DNA of 38,233 nt from Calditrichota bacterium (GCA_024277115.1 JAJRVW010000109.1:1-38233); one strand, 5' to 3'; shown: positions 1 through 8,994, counted from the first letter of the stretch. Made by a program: numbers and translations. The notes: generated by a model not told the origin, from the letters alone.

Positions 1-1
1 A

Positions 2-1282
2 AAAAGGTATTTGCAGGTACAAACTATAAATGAGATTGGCAAAAGGGTTGTAGCCAGCAGTGGGGTTGGTGAGTTGATGGATTTTATAAGTAAGCGCCTG
101 GTGACAACTTTTTTTGAATCGGCAAATATCTTTTTTCTTCTGGCAGACGATCAGGTAAAAAAGCTAGTATTACGGGCGGCTGCAGGAATTTCTATTCAGG
201 ATATTTTTAAGAAATTTCCTATCGATAGTGAATTTAAAATGGAAGGTTTGTTTGGTCGGGTTTTTAATAATGGGAATAGTGTGTTATTGCCAAATGCCAC
301 AGGTTCTGACGATGAGTCGGAGGGTTTAAGCAAAAATGTATTTAGTATCTTTACTTTCCCAATAAAATCAAAAAATAGAAATTATGGCCTCCTTCATATT
401 GAGAATTCTGAGAAAATGACCTTGGACGATGGCGATATTTTTATGATGGAAACTATTTCCGAGTATCTTGCCATTAGTTTGGATAAACTCGAATTGATGG
501 AAAAAATCACCAAACAAAACCATCTAATCGAAAAGCAAAATAAGGGCCTGTTAAAAGACTTAAAAAAGGCCGGGGATTTTCAAAAAAGCCTGTTACCGGA
601 ATATTTGCCTGTTCTGGAAAATTATAAATTTGCCGTATCCTTCTCCCCCTCAAATCAATTAGGTGGCGATTATTATGACATTTTCCAGATTAATGACCGT
701 TTTGTGGGGATTTTGGTTGCCGATGCCTCCGGGCATGGGGTGGCTTCGGCTATGCTTTCGGCTATGTTTAAAATTACGCTCCAAAAATATTCTTCCACAG
801 ATATGGACCCGGCCAGTGTTTATACAAAAATAAACCAGGACTTTTGCCAGGTTGTACAAACTGGGGATTTTTTTACATCTTTTTATGGGATTATCGACCT
901 GCATACAAACAAATTTTTATATAGCAACGCTGCGCATCCCTTGCCGTTGCTTTATAATTATGAGACGAATGAAATTGAAGAACTCGACTCCGAAGGTTTT
1001 TTACTCGGTATTATGGACGAGGGAATTACCTATGAAAAGAAGGAGTTGCTGTTTAAAGGGAAGTACAGGTTGTTTATTTTTACCGATGGCCTGCACGAAG
1101 AGGTAAATGATAAAAACGAGCAATACGGTGAAGACCGTGTTAAAAATAATCTTATAAAATATGCAAAAATAGGACAGGAAGAATTTTTAACAAAAGTGGT
1201 GGTTGATTTAAAAAAGTTTACAGGCACAGAGTCTTTTGAAGATGACCTGACTTTGGTTGTCATGGATATTTCTGCGGAATAG
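2..1282 (+). CDS. GAF-SpoIIE (PP2C-type) serine/threonine phosphatase, 5' end outside window
   Basis: Likely a signalling phosphatase of the RsbU/SpoIIE type. Such enzymes remove phosphate from anti-sigma-factor antagonist proteins in partner-switching systems. Counting from the TTG at 11, residues about 20-160 look like a GAF sensor domain, 160-195 a coiled-coil linker, and 205-423 the PP2C domain. The metal-binding motifs GGDYYD (218-223) and DASGHG (238-243) are intact, as are the later FTDGLHE and DDLTL motifs. The frame is open back to base 2, so the TTG is probably not the true start and more domains may lie upstream. It ends in TAG at 1280-1282. No STAS or anti-sigma kinase gene lies nearby, so the target is unknown. 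The domain call is firm; the pathway is inference. Confidence 0.9.
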   Translation, partial: KRYLQVQTINEIGKRVVASSGVGELMDFISKRLVTTFFESANIFFLLADDQVKKLVLRAAAGISIQDIFKKFPIDSEFKMEGLFGRVFNNGNSVLLPNATGSDDESEGLSKNVFSIFTFPIKSKNRNYGLLHIENSEKMTLDDGDIFMMETISEYLAISLDKLELMEKITKQNHLIEKQNKGLLKDLKKAGDFQKSLLPEYLPVLENYKFAVSFSPSNQLGGDYYDIFQINDRFVGILVADASGHGVASAMLSAMFKITLQKYSSTDMDPASVYTKINQDFCQVVQTGDFFTSFYGIIDLHTNKFLYSNAAHPLPLLYNYETNEIEELDSEGFLLGIMDEGITYEKKELLFKGKYRLFIFTDGLHEEVNDKNEQYGEDRVKNNLIKYAKIGQEEFLTKVVVDLKKFTGTESFEDDLTLVVMDISAE

Positions 1283-1581
1283 GTTAAGGTATTATTAATG
1301 CTTTGAATGAGAGTTCATATCCCCATCAAGATATTTGGTTTTGTGTGACTTAGTGTGTGCAAACTTTCTAAGTTTTTAATCATAATCCTACTCTTACCCA
1401 TATTAAGTTTTAAAATAACAGGCAAGCAAACTTTAGGTTGTTTATAAAACTAATCGACGATATTTTTGCACATATTTTTCAACTTCTCTAAATTCCCCAA
1501 GCTTGCCTAACCCATTCTAACTTTAAAATATTTTGCCATCTCTTTATCAGGGTGATTGGCAAATAATAATCTGGCTAAAAA
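1283..1581. other. Intergenic region, about 300 bp
   Basis: This is AT-rich spacer between the phosphatase and larC. I see no tRNA, no convincing promoter and no terminator. The only structure is an 8-bp inverted repeat, AGGCAAGC at 1420-1427 and GCTTGCCT at 1501-1508, whose arms are too far apart to be a confident hairpin. No good ribosome binding site precedes the larC ATG. Confidence 0.5.
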
Positions 1582-2754
1582 ATGCGTTTACTTTATTTTG
1601 ATTGTTTTAGTGGTATCAGCGGGGATATGCTTCTTGGCGCGTTTATTGATGCTGGCCTTGAGCCCAAGGTTTTGATAGATTTACCTGAAAAACTAAACTT
1701 GCCCCATGTAAAAATCAGTATAAAAAAAGTGCTTAAAAAGGGGCTAAGTTCCATAAAAATAAATATAGATTTCCCCGATGAACATGTACACCGTCATCTT
1801 GCCGATATCGAAAAAATCATTGAGAAAGCACAGCTACCACCCAAAGTAAAAACAACGGCCAAAAAAATATTTTTAAACCTTGCCAAGGCCGAAGCACGCG
1901 TGCATGGAACAGATATTAAAAAAATTCATTTTCACGAAGTCGGTGCGTTAGATGCAATTATTGATATTTGCGGCGCTGCTTTGGCATTTCATTCTTTACA
2001 AGTTGATACCGCTTATTGCAGTCCAATTTCTGTTGGCGGTGGGATGGTTAAAATTGCCCACGGAACTTTTCCAGTACCGGCTCCGGCAACGGCTTATTTA
2101 TTGGAAAATTTTACGATTAATCAGGGTCCCGTTCCCAAAGAACTTGTAACGCCAACCGGAGCGGCTGTATTGGCCACTTTATGTTCGCATGCGCAGGTTC
2201 CTTCTTATAAAATCACCGCGACCGGGTATGGCGCAGGTACAATCAATTTGGATGAAATGCCTAATGTGTTGCGTATCCAAATTGGCGAGGCTCAGCCTAA
2301 AAACAGGCAAGCAGCTGACGAGGTAATTCTGATTGAATGTAATATTGATGACCTTAATCCGCAGATTTTCCCTTTTCTGATCGATAGGGTTTTAGAAGCG
2401 GGCGCAGTTGAGGCATTTGTAACGCCGGTTGTGATGAAAAAAGGGCGGCCCGGGCATTTGTTCTCTACTTTATGCCCCGTGGATAAAGAACAGGCTGTTT
2501 TAGAGATTATATTTAAAGAGACAACGACAATCGGTGTGCGCAAACAAAAGGTGGCCCGCGCAGTTTTACAGCGAAAGCAGATTAACATAAACACTTCATT
2601 GGGGATGGTCTTGGTTAAAGAAATTATCATGCCGGATGGTGGAATTAGAAGGGTACCTGAGTTTGAAGAATGTAAAAAATTAGCTTTAGCAATGGGGAAA
2701 TCCATTCAGGATATTCAGCAATTATTGGTAAATGAATTGGGTGAGTTTAAATAA
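1582..2754 (+). CDS. larC: Nickel insertion protein LarC (nickel-pincer cofactor biosynthesis)
   Basis: LarC inserts nickel into pyridinium-3,5-bisthiocarboxylate mononucleotide, making the nickel-pincer cofactor of LarA-type racemases and epimerases. The 390-residue product opens with the family signature FDCFSGISGDMLLGA, contains HFHEVGALDAI (about 114-124) and VTPTGAA, and is of normal length. In some lactobacilli larC needs a programmed frameshift between its two halves; here it is one continuous frame. There is no larA, larB or larE in the window, so the client enzyme is not identified. gmhA follows after 19 bases and is probably co-transcribed. The ATG has no obvious Shine-Dalgarno sequence, but the conserved family N-terminus begins at this codon. 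Confidence 0.92.
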   Translation: MRLLYFDCFSGISGDMLLGAFIDAGLEPKVLIDLPEKLNLPHVKISIKKVLKKGLSSIKINIDFPDEHVHRHLADIEKIIEKAQLPPKVKTTAKKIFLNLAKAEARVHGTDIKKIHFHEVGALDAIIDICGAALAFHSLQVDTAYCSPISVGGGMVKIAHGTFPVPAPATAYLLENFTINQGPVPKELVTPTGAAVLATLCSHAQVPSYKITATGYGAGTINLDEMPNVLRIQIGEAQPKNRQAADEVILIECNIDDLNPQIFPFLIDRVLEAGAVEAFVTPVVMKKGRPGHLFSTLCPVDKEQAVLEIIFKETTTIGVRKQKVARAVLQRKQININTSLGMVLVKEIIMPDGGIRRVPEFEECKKLALAMGKSIQDIQQLLVNELGEFK

Positions 2755-2773
2755 TTATTAGAGAGAAATAAAT

Positions 2774-3337
2774 ATGAAAAATATGATTAAAAATGAATTA
2801 AGCGGGCATCAATCGGTATTTGAAAAAACGGTGGAATATCTTGCCTCAGATATTGAAAATGCTTGCGAGCTGGCCGTCGAAACGATCAGGACAGGGCATA
2901 AAATTATGTTTTGTGGCAATGGTGGCAGCGCGGCGGATGCACAACATTTGGCTGCCGAAATAAGCGGACGGTTTGTGAAAGAACGCAAGGGGTTACCGGG
3001 GCTGGCCTTAACAACGGATACATCCGTCTTAACCGCTGTCTCAAATGATTTTGGATATGATTTTGTTTTTTCGCGCCAGGTCGAAGCCTTGGCCCAAAAG
3101 GGTGATTTACTTGTCGGGATTTCAACATCGGGCAATAGCGGCAATGTGATTAATGCCTTTAAGGTTGCCCAAAAGATGGGTTGTAAAACACTTGGGTTGA
3201 GTGGCAAAAGTGGTGGTGAGTTTGCAGGGCAATGTGATCTGAACCTGATCATCCCATCAGATATAACGGCGCGAATCCAGGAAATGCATATTTTAATCGG
3301 CCATATAATCTGCCAGGCAATTGATGATACTGTTTAG
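2774..3337 (+). CDS. gmhA: Phosphoheptose isomerase (sedoheptulose 7-phosphate isomerase) GmhA
   Basis: This SIS-domain enzyme converts sedoheptulose 7-phosphate to D-glycero-D-manno-heptose 7-phosphate, the first step to heptose of lipopolysaccharide inner core or S-layer glycans. The 187-residue length is normal for the family. Visible motifs are CGNGGSAADAQHLAAEISGRF (about 48-68, with the catalytic Glu in AAE), the phosphate-binding STSGNS, and the C-terminal ARIQEMHILIGH holding the conserved Glu and His. The paralogue DiaA is similar, but the AAEISGRF and RIQEMH motifs favour GmhA. It sits directly behind larC; other heptose genes are not in the window. A hairpin with a T-run follows the stop codon. 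Confidence 0.88.
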   Translation: MKNMIKNELSGHQSVFEKTVEYLASDIENACELAVETIRTGHKIMFCGNGGSAADAQHLAAEISGRFVKERKGLPGLALTTDTSVLTAVSNDFGYDFVFSRQVEALAQKGDLLVGISTSGNSGNVINAFKVAQKMGCKTLGLSGKSGGEFAGQCDLNLIIPSDITARIQEMHILIGHIICQAIDDTV

Positions 3338-3355
3338 GCTGATTTTAAATTGTTT

Positions 3356-3389
3356 AACAGGAATATGTTAAAAACTTATCCTGTTTTTT
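3356..3389 (+). terminator. Probable intrinsic terminator after gmhA
   Basis: A 7-bp stem, AACAGGA (3356-3362) with TCCTGTT (3379-3385), has a 16-base loop and leads into a run of six T (3384-3389). It lies 18 bases after the gmhA stop codon. The right arm overlaps the 3' end of the convergent NUDIX gene. The long loop makes it weaker than the other terminators in the window. Confidence 0.5.
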
Positions 3390-3925
3390 AATTTTAAATA
3401 ATTATAAGCGCGCATCAAACCAATCACCGCCAGGGCATCTTTTATCTCGGCATTTAACACCATCTGCCACGCTTTTTTAAAGGGCAGCTTTTTGATTACC
3501 AAATCTTCCGTATCGTCCGGCTCTGCTTGGCCTTGCTGCAAATCTTCTGCAAGATAAACATAACCGATCTCGTTGGTAAAACAGTTGCTAGTGTAAAGCG
3601 TATCCAAAAAAGTCCATTTTTTTCCCGTCAATCCGGTTTCTTCCCTTAGCTCACGCTGTGCGCCCAGTAAGGTGTCTTCACCTTCAAGGCCACCACCTTC
3701 GGGGATTTCCCAGGAATAGGTATCAAGCGGGTAGCGAAACTGTCCTACAATATAAGTCTGTAAATCTTTTGTGATCGGCACAATCCCAATGGCCGGTTTT
3801 GCCTCCACAACGCTGTAAATTCCTGCATTGCCGGAAGGATTGATGATTTTATCTTCCCGCAGACGGATCCAATTATTTTTATAGATTTCTTTAGTTGAAA
3901 TTTTTTTCCAGGGATTTGCCGACAT
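3368..3925 (-). CDS. NUDIX hydrolase, ADP-ribose pyrophosphatase type
   Basis: Nudix enzymes cleave nucleoside diphosphates linked to another moiety. This one most resembles the NudF/ADP-ribose pyrophosphatase branch. The Nudix box GX5EX7REUXEEXGU is complete, ending in RELREETGL, and is preceded by SWEIPEGGG, which is typical of ADP-sugar hydrolases. At 185 residues it has normal length. It lies 3 bases downstream of the broken cyclase reading frame on the same strand, so the two were probably one transcription unit. It converges on gmhA. The exact substrate cannot be read from the sequence. Confidence 0.88.
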   Translation of the reverse strand: MSANPWKKISTKEIYKNNWIRLREDKIINPSGNAGIYSVVEAKPAIGIVPITKDLQTYIVGQFRYPLDTYSWEIPEGGGLEGEDTLLGAQRELREETGLTGKKWTFLDTLYTSNCFTNEIGYVYLAEDLQQGQAEPDDTEDLVIKKLPFKKAWQMVLNAEIKDALAVIGLMRAYNYLKLKNRISF

Positions 3926-3928
3926 AAA

Positions 3929-5014
3929 TTATCCTAAAATTTTACTGTACCATTTGCCTTTTTTTACAAGAAGGTGAATATCGCTCAATCCGGGTATACC
4001 TTTCAACTTTTCCTGCACCGGTTTCATTTCGATATTTTCAGCGGCCAAAAATTCCTTGACTTCAGGATTGTCTGTAATGGACGGTGTGGTGGAAACGGAA
4101 TTATTATCGGCAAAATTTACAATCCGCGCGGCGATATTGATGGTTGTTCCAAATAAATCCATAACATCGTTCATTTTTACGATAAGCGCCGTGCCGCTGC
4201 TGATGCCCACTTTTAATCCATAATTATCATTTTTAATTTTATTTTTAACCAATAAATCGGCCACCGCTTGTTTTAGTTCAAATGATGTTTTAACCGCATC
4301 GACAGGTTCTTTAAAAATAACCATAATCGCGTCGCCAATGGTTTTAATGACACCGCCGGAATTTTTAGCGATGGATTGAAACAACGTGTCAAAATGCTCT
4401 TTGATAAAACTCTACGCGTTCAAATCGCCCATCGAGCTGTATAACTCGGTAGACCGGACAAGGTCGGTAAACAAAACGGTCACCGAGCGGATTTTTACCG
4501 AGTGTGTCACATCGGGCACTTCGGAGGAAAAATATTTCCGGAAGAAGGGCGAACCAATTAGGTCGAGCGCAGTAACAGGTTGCACACGCTTGTCAATTTT
4601 CCGTGCCGTGCCGGGCACAGGCGCTTCACCTTCAAAAAGATTGGGGTGCAACGAAATGACGATGGTAATGTTTTCATCAGCAAAATTATCAAAATTTACT
4701 TTGCAGCTTGTGCAATGGCTCTCGCCGGGAAGTTCATTAAAGTGGTGCGAGTGGTCGGCAATCTCGCCACAATGCGGGCAGGACATATCCCATTGCATTT
4801 CAAAAAGCCCTTCCACCACGCCGAGGATGATTATGTCGAGTAAATCACCTTGCTCCAAATCGAGTTTGATGGCTATTATATTTGGATTTAACAAAAGCAG
4901 GTCTTGTGGTTTGCTTTGCATGATAAAGCGGTAAATGGCTTTTATTTGTTCGGGCTTTATCCCTTTTTGGTAGATGTGCTTAAGCTTGGATTGTACTAAA
5001 TCTTTTTTATACAT
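3929..5014 (-). pseudogene. Class III adenylate/guanylate cyclase interrupted by an in-frame TAG
   Basis: Two minus-strand reading frames, 5014-4412 and 4411-3929, lie in the same frame and are separated only by a TAG codon at 4414-4412. Joined, they make a cyclase of about 360 residues. The N-terminal part has a helical region and a zinc-ribbon-like motif (CPHCGE, then CTSC). The C-terminal part is a class III catalytic domain. The first metal Asp (FTDLVRST) lies before the TAG and the second (TIGDAIMVIF) after it, with NIAAR further on, so neither fragment alone could be active. The codon fits a tyrosine position (GDLNA-stop-SFIKEHFDTLF), one base from TAC or TAT. TAG is a normal stop elsewhere here. 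A TTG at 5062 is a possible earlier start. Nonsense mutation or sequence error are the main explanations. Confidence 0.82.
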
Positions 5015-5201
5015 GGCCTTGTCTTTTATTGTGGATTGATCTGCTAATTTACAAAGACCCAAAGAAAATGTATCACGTTTTATAAAAGATCGTTTATTTT
5101 TTTTGATATAAATGGGATTTCTGTAAAACCTCTTCTTTTAAAATAGCCTGCTGTTTTGTAGATTTACTGACTTATTTATTTTGACCGCTTAAGGAGTAAA
5201 A

Positions 5202-7034
5202 ATGGAAAATAAATTAATCGAATGCGTACCCAACTTCTCGGAAGGGAAGGACTTAAACCTGATCAAACAAATCACTAATGAAATTGAATCGGTAGATGGC
5301 ATTAAGCTGCTTGATGTGGACCCCGGCGCGGAGATGAACCGGACCGTGGTTACTTTTGTCGGGCCGCCCAATGCTGTAAAAGAAGCCGCTTTTCTTGCCA
5401 TCAAAAAGGCTTCGGAACTGATTGATATGAGCAAGCACCAGGGCTCGCATCCCCGGATGGGCGCGACGGATGTTTGTCCATTTGTCCCTGTAAGCGGCGT
5501 TTCGATTGAAGAGTGTATCGAGCTTTCTAAAGAAGTGGCCAAAAGAGTGGGCGATGAACTGCAAATCCCAATTTATCTTTATGAAAAATCAGCGCAAAAA
5601 CCGGAGCGGGAAAACCTGGCCATTGTGCGTAAAGGCGAGTATGAAGCGCTTGAATCCAAGTTGGCTAAACCGGAGTGGAAGCCCGATTTTGGGCCGGCAA
5701 AATTTAACGCGAAGGCCGGCGCCACGGTTATGGGCGTGCGGGAATTTTTGATTGCCTATAATATCAGCCTTAACACGCGCGAAAAACTCCATGCAACGGA
5801 TATTGCCTTTGAACTACGTGAGAAAGGACGCTCTGCGCGTCGGGGAAATACACAACCTTTTTATTATAAAGGCCAGACCATTTTAAAATATAAAGCGGGG
5901 GATTATCCTTGTGGCACATGTGATTTTTCCGGCAAAACCATTAACGAAACCACCCGCCATTGTAAGGACGCGCATGATTATGACCTGGCTGCTTTGCTAA
6001 AACTAAATGCGATCGATCCTGAAAAGCCGGAAGGGAAATCCGTAAAAAAACCGGGGTTGTTCTCTCATGCAAAATCCATTGGCTGGGTTGTGCCAGAGTT
6101 TGACCGGGCACAGATTTCCATTAATCTTACCGATTATAATATCACCTCCGTGCAGGATGTGCTTGAAGCGACACGCACACTTGCCGCAGAGCGTGGCCTT
6201 GTGGTAACAGGCAGTGAAATTGTTGGCATGGTGCCGTACCCCGCGTTGTTGGAAACGGGAAAATATTATCTACGAAAGCAGGGAAGGGCGGTTGGCATCC
6301 CGATAAAAGATATTTTGAATACGGCGGTACAATCACTGGGCTTAACAGACGTGGCCGATTTTAATATCGAGGAACGTGTGCTTGGCTTGCCCCAAAACCT
6401 TGATACGGCATTGGTGGAAATGAAGGTGACCGATTTTACCGATGAAGTTTCGCGCGAATCTGCCGCGCCGGGTGGTGGCTCCATTGCCGCATTGGCAGGC
6501 GCTTTGGGTGCGTCGCTCTCATCGATGGTGGCAACCCTTACCGCAAATCGCCGGGGCAGCGAGGCAGTGGATGAAATCTTAAACGAAGCTGCCGAAACCT
6601 GTCAGGAAGTAAAACAATCCCTTATAAAGGCAGTTGACGCGGACACCGACGCATTTAACGTTTATATGGATGCACGGCGATTACCGGCCAAAACAGATGC
6701 CGAAAAAAAAGTGCGTGAAGAAGCTATGCTCGATGGCTTAAAGCAAGCGGTAAACGTCCCATTTAACACGGCGCGGCAAAGTTTCCGGGCAATTAAACTG
6801 GCCGAAACGGTTGTAAAATATGGCAATCCCGCTTCCATCACCGATGTGGGAGTTGGGGCACAAATGGCTTACACCGGCGTAAAAGGCGGCATCTATAATG
6901 TGCTGATTAATTTAAAGGATATTTCTGACGACGGTTTTAACGCCGATATGCGCAAGCGGTGTTCGGCGCTGAAAAAAGAGGCCAAAGAGGCCTTGGATAA
7001 TGTGATCACCATAGTTGAAGACGCATTAAAATAA
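5202..7034 (+). CDS. ftcD: Bifunctional glutamate formiminotransferase / formimidoyl-tetrahydrofolate cyclodeaminase
   Basis: The formiminotransferase half moves the formimino group of formiminoglutamate, from histidine breakdown, to tetrahydrofolate; the cyclodeaminase half converts the product to 5,10-methenyl-THF and ammonia. Residues 1 to about 330 hold the transferase (ECVPNFSEG at the start, HPRMGATDVCPF near 83-94). Residues about 405-610 hold the cyclodeaminase (SAAPGGGSIAALAGALGA). The 610 residues exceed the usual roughly 540 of animal FTCD. The surplus includes a segment near 205-275 with C237-X2-C240-X12-H253-X4-H258, the spacing of a C2H2 zinc finger. AAGGAG sits just upstream of the ATG. 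No hut genes are present in the window. Confidence 0.92.
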   Translation: MENKLIECVPNFSEGKDLNLIKQITNEIESVDGIKLLDVDPGAEMNRTVVTFVGPPNAVKEAAFLAIKKASELIDMSKHQGSHPRMGATDVCPFVPVSGVSIEECIELSKEVAKRVGDELQIPIYLYEKSAQKPERENLAIVRKGEYEALESKLAKPEWKPDFGPAKFNAKAGATVMGVREFLIAYNISLNTREKLHATDIAFELREKGRSARRGNTQPFYYKGQTILKYKAGDYPCGTCDFSGKTINETTRHCKDAHDYDLAALLKLNAIDPEKPEGKSVKKPGLFSHAKSIGWVVPEFDRAQISINLTDYNITSVQDVLEATRTLAAERGLVVTGSEIVGMVPYPALLETGKYYLRKQGRAVGIPIKDILNTAVQSLGLTDVADFNIEERVLGLPQNLDTALVEMKVTDFTDEVSRESAAPGGGSIAALAGALGASLSSMVATLTANRRGSEAVDEILNEAAETCQEVKQSLIKAVDADTDAFNVYMDARRLPAKTDAEKKVREEAMLDGLKQAVNVPFNTARQSFRAIKLAETVVKYGNPASITDVGVGAQMAYTGVKGGIYNVLINLKDISDDGFNADMRKRCSALKKEAKEALDNVITIVEDALK

Positions 7035-7054
7035 TAACCGGATAAAAAGTATTT

Positions 7055-7639
7055 ATGAATATACACGATTTAATCAAACAAAAAGAAGCCGATCATTCCG
7101 AGAATAATTTTATTCAGTTTTCGGATAAAGAAATCGCCGGCCTTGATAGCAAGAAAGTGGCAACAATTGTCGATCATTTTCATGGACGGGCATTGATGAA
7201 AGTTCCCCCAAGCGAAATACTGTTTTTTGAATGGCTTAAAAAAATCGAAAACAGGGTTTGGAACGATCTCTGGGGCGAAGGGGACGATCTTTACCTGGTA
7301 AGCATCGATCTGCTTGGCCAGTTTTTAAAAGAGAAAAATGGCTATCCCATTTGCGACCTTGAAGAGGAAAATTACTATTTTACGGTGAAGCATATCAAGC
7401 CAAAAGGTATCCAGGAAATGGAGCGGATCATCAAAAAAACCGAGGACGGCATTCAGTTGGATATTGATGAGCTGATTTTATTTGAGCTGCATATTGCCCC
7501 TTTTGACCTGTGGCATTTTGCTTTTAGGTATCAGCTCCCGATGGATGATTTAAAAAAACTAATTTCGGATATGGAATACAAAGGTTGGATTGTCCGTCTC
7601 TACGAAGGCGCTGATTTACTCCGCTATGTCGAGGTTTGA
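7055..7639 (+). CDS. Protein of unknown function
   Basis: I do not recognise this 194-residue product. It is soluble, acidic and rich in aromatic residues, with no signal peptide, no membrane span and no cysteine cluster. Most of it looks alpha-helical, with Trp-rich stretches (FFEWLKKIENRVWNDLW near 56-72, FDLWHFAF near 159-166). The last 30 residues (MDDLKKLISDMEYKGWIVRL) resemble the recognition part of a small winged-helix fold, but this is only an impression. It begins 20 bases after the cyclodeaminase fusion and ends 17 bases before the VanZ gene, so it is probably co-transcribed with both. The long open frame and neighbours' spacing make it a real gene. Confidence 0.75.
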   Translation: MNIHDLIKQKEADHSENNFIQFSDKEIAGLDSKKVATIVDHFHGRALMKVPPSEILFFEWLKKIENRVWNDLWGEGDDLYLVSIDLLGQFLKEKNGYPICDLEEENYYFTVKHIKPKGIQEMERIIKKTEDGIQLDIDELILFELHIAPFDLWHFAFRYQLPMDDLKKLISDMEYKGWIVRLYEGADLLRYVEV

Positions 7640-7656
7640 AAGAAGGGTTCTGAACA

Positions 7657-8994
7657 GTGAGTGAACGTCGTGGCCGCCTGGCAAAATTTGGATTGGTATT
7701 TTCCGCTTTATTGATTTTATACAATACGTTAATTCCCTTTCGCCTTTACATAAAGCCGTCAAAAATAATTCGCAATTTTGGATTAATTGAATGGACACCG
7801 TTTTTTCATAACGGGTCGCTTATCCCTTTAACCGATATTGTCGGCAATATTGTTCTCTTTTTACCGATTGGTTTTTTTGCGGCCGCTGTGTTTTATTTCA
7901 ATTCCCGTTCCGGACAAATCTTAAAAAAAACAATTTTGTTTGGCCTTGCTTTTAGTTTTTTTATTGAATTCAGCCAGGTGTTTTTTAAATATCGCGTTTC
8001 ATCCGTCCACGATTTGTTTACCAATTCCATCGGGGCGGCAATTGGCGGCTGGGTTGCCATCCGTTTTATTAAAAACTATTTTGATGAATTATTAAAAAAG
8101 TTTAACAGTCTGCTGCTGCATAAGCCTTATGCTTTTTTTCTTCTGCTATTTTTATTTTTTAAATGCATTGATTTTATCTTCCCCGAAACCATAATTTTTC
8201 AGGTACAAAATAGCGCCCAAGCCTGGCAACTAACAGAGCTGATCCCTTTTGTAAGCGTTTCAGTTTTTCAATTTGGCAGGGAGTTTTTATTTTATCTGGT
8301 TTTCGGTTTGTTGCTAAGCAATGAAAAAAAGATGGGCAACCGGCCTGTGTTCGTACAGGTTTTTGTACTCCTCAGTTTAACACTAATCTTCGTGCAGGCT
8401 GTCTATATCTTGTTTTACGCCATTCCGGGAAATATAAACTATTTTCTGGCTGCTTTGGCGGGTTTTTATCTCGGATTAAATCGTGGCGGTTTTGGCAAGC
8501 AATTATTTTTTCTAAAAAACAATCTTACTGCGGCGTATTTTTTTATAGCTTGTTACATTCTTATTGATGGTTTGGCGCCTTTTAGTTTTAGCAGCGCTTC
8601 ATTTTCGGATGTGACAATAAAAAGTTTTGTCCCGTTTTATCATTATTTTAAAGAGACGTCATTTTTAAATATTAAGGATTTGATGTACTCGTTTGTTTTT
8701 TCTTTTCCCCTTGGCTGGGCAATTTGTTCTTACTTCCCCAAAACGTTCAAGGCTGGCATGCGGATTTTCTTTACCGCATTGATTGTTTTTCTGTTTAGCT
8801 TTGCAATTGAAGTGACCCAGGTCTTTTTAGCAACCCGTGTTCCCGATATAACAGATGTCCTTGTTATGGTTTCCGGTGCAATTGCCGGCGCATGGTTGTT
8901 TTTATATTACCTTTATCTGCAAAAATTAGAACAGAAAACCACTGATGACATAAAAAACGGAACTAATCCCGCCAATAACCAACGCATAAGGTAG
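7657..8994 (+). CDS. Membrane protein with two VanZ-like domains
   Basis: This 445-residue polytopic membrane protein starts at GTG, with AGAAGGG upstream. It holds two copies of the VanZ fold. The first, residues about 12-140, shows DIVGNIVLFLPIGF followed by FFIEFSQVFF and a VHDLFTNSIGAAIGG loop. The second, about 290-430, shows FSFAIEVTQVFLATRVPDITDVL and SGAIAGAWLF. VanZ of enterococci gives low-level teicoplanin resistance; most chromosomal VanZ-like proteins have no known role, and an envelope function is only inference. Its last 69 bases are antisense to the end of the nhaC-type gene. Confidence 0.82.
   Translation: MSERRGRLAKFGLVFSALLILYNTLIPFRLYIKPSKIIRNFGLIEWTPFFHNGSLIPLTDIVGNIVLFLPIGFFAAAVFYFNSRSGQILKKTILFGLAFSFFIEFSQVFFKYRVSSVHDLFTNSIGAAIGGWVAIRFIKNYFDELLKKFNSLLLHKPYAFFLLLFLFFKCIDFIFPETIIFQVQNSAQAWQLTELIPFVSVSVFQFGREFLFYLVFGLLLSNEKKMGNRPVFVQVFVLLSLTLIFVQAVYILFYAIPGNINYFLAALAGFYLGLNRGGFGKQLFFLKNNLTAAYFFIACYILIDGLAPFSFSSASFSDVTIKSFVPFYHYFKETSFLNIKDLMYSFVFSFPLGWAICSYFPKTFKAGMRIFFTALIVFLFSFAIEVTQVFLATRVPDITDVLVMVSGAIAGAWLFLYYLYLQKLEQKTTDDIKNGTNPANNQRIR

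Noticed and set aside
1420-1508. Inverted repeat AGGCAAGC/GCTTGCCT as a terminator or small RNA.
   Set aside because: The arms are 73 bases apart with no T-run and no further pairing.
4412-4414. Recoding of TAG as an amino acid in the cyclase.
   Set aside because: TAG ends ordinary genes here (phosphatase at 1280, gmhA at 3335), and no recoding signal or pyrrolysine gene is visible; mutation or sequence error is more likely.
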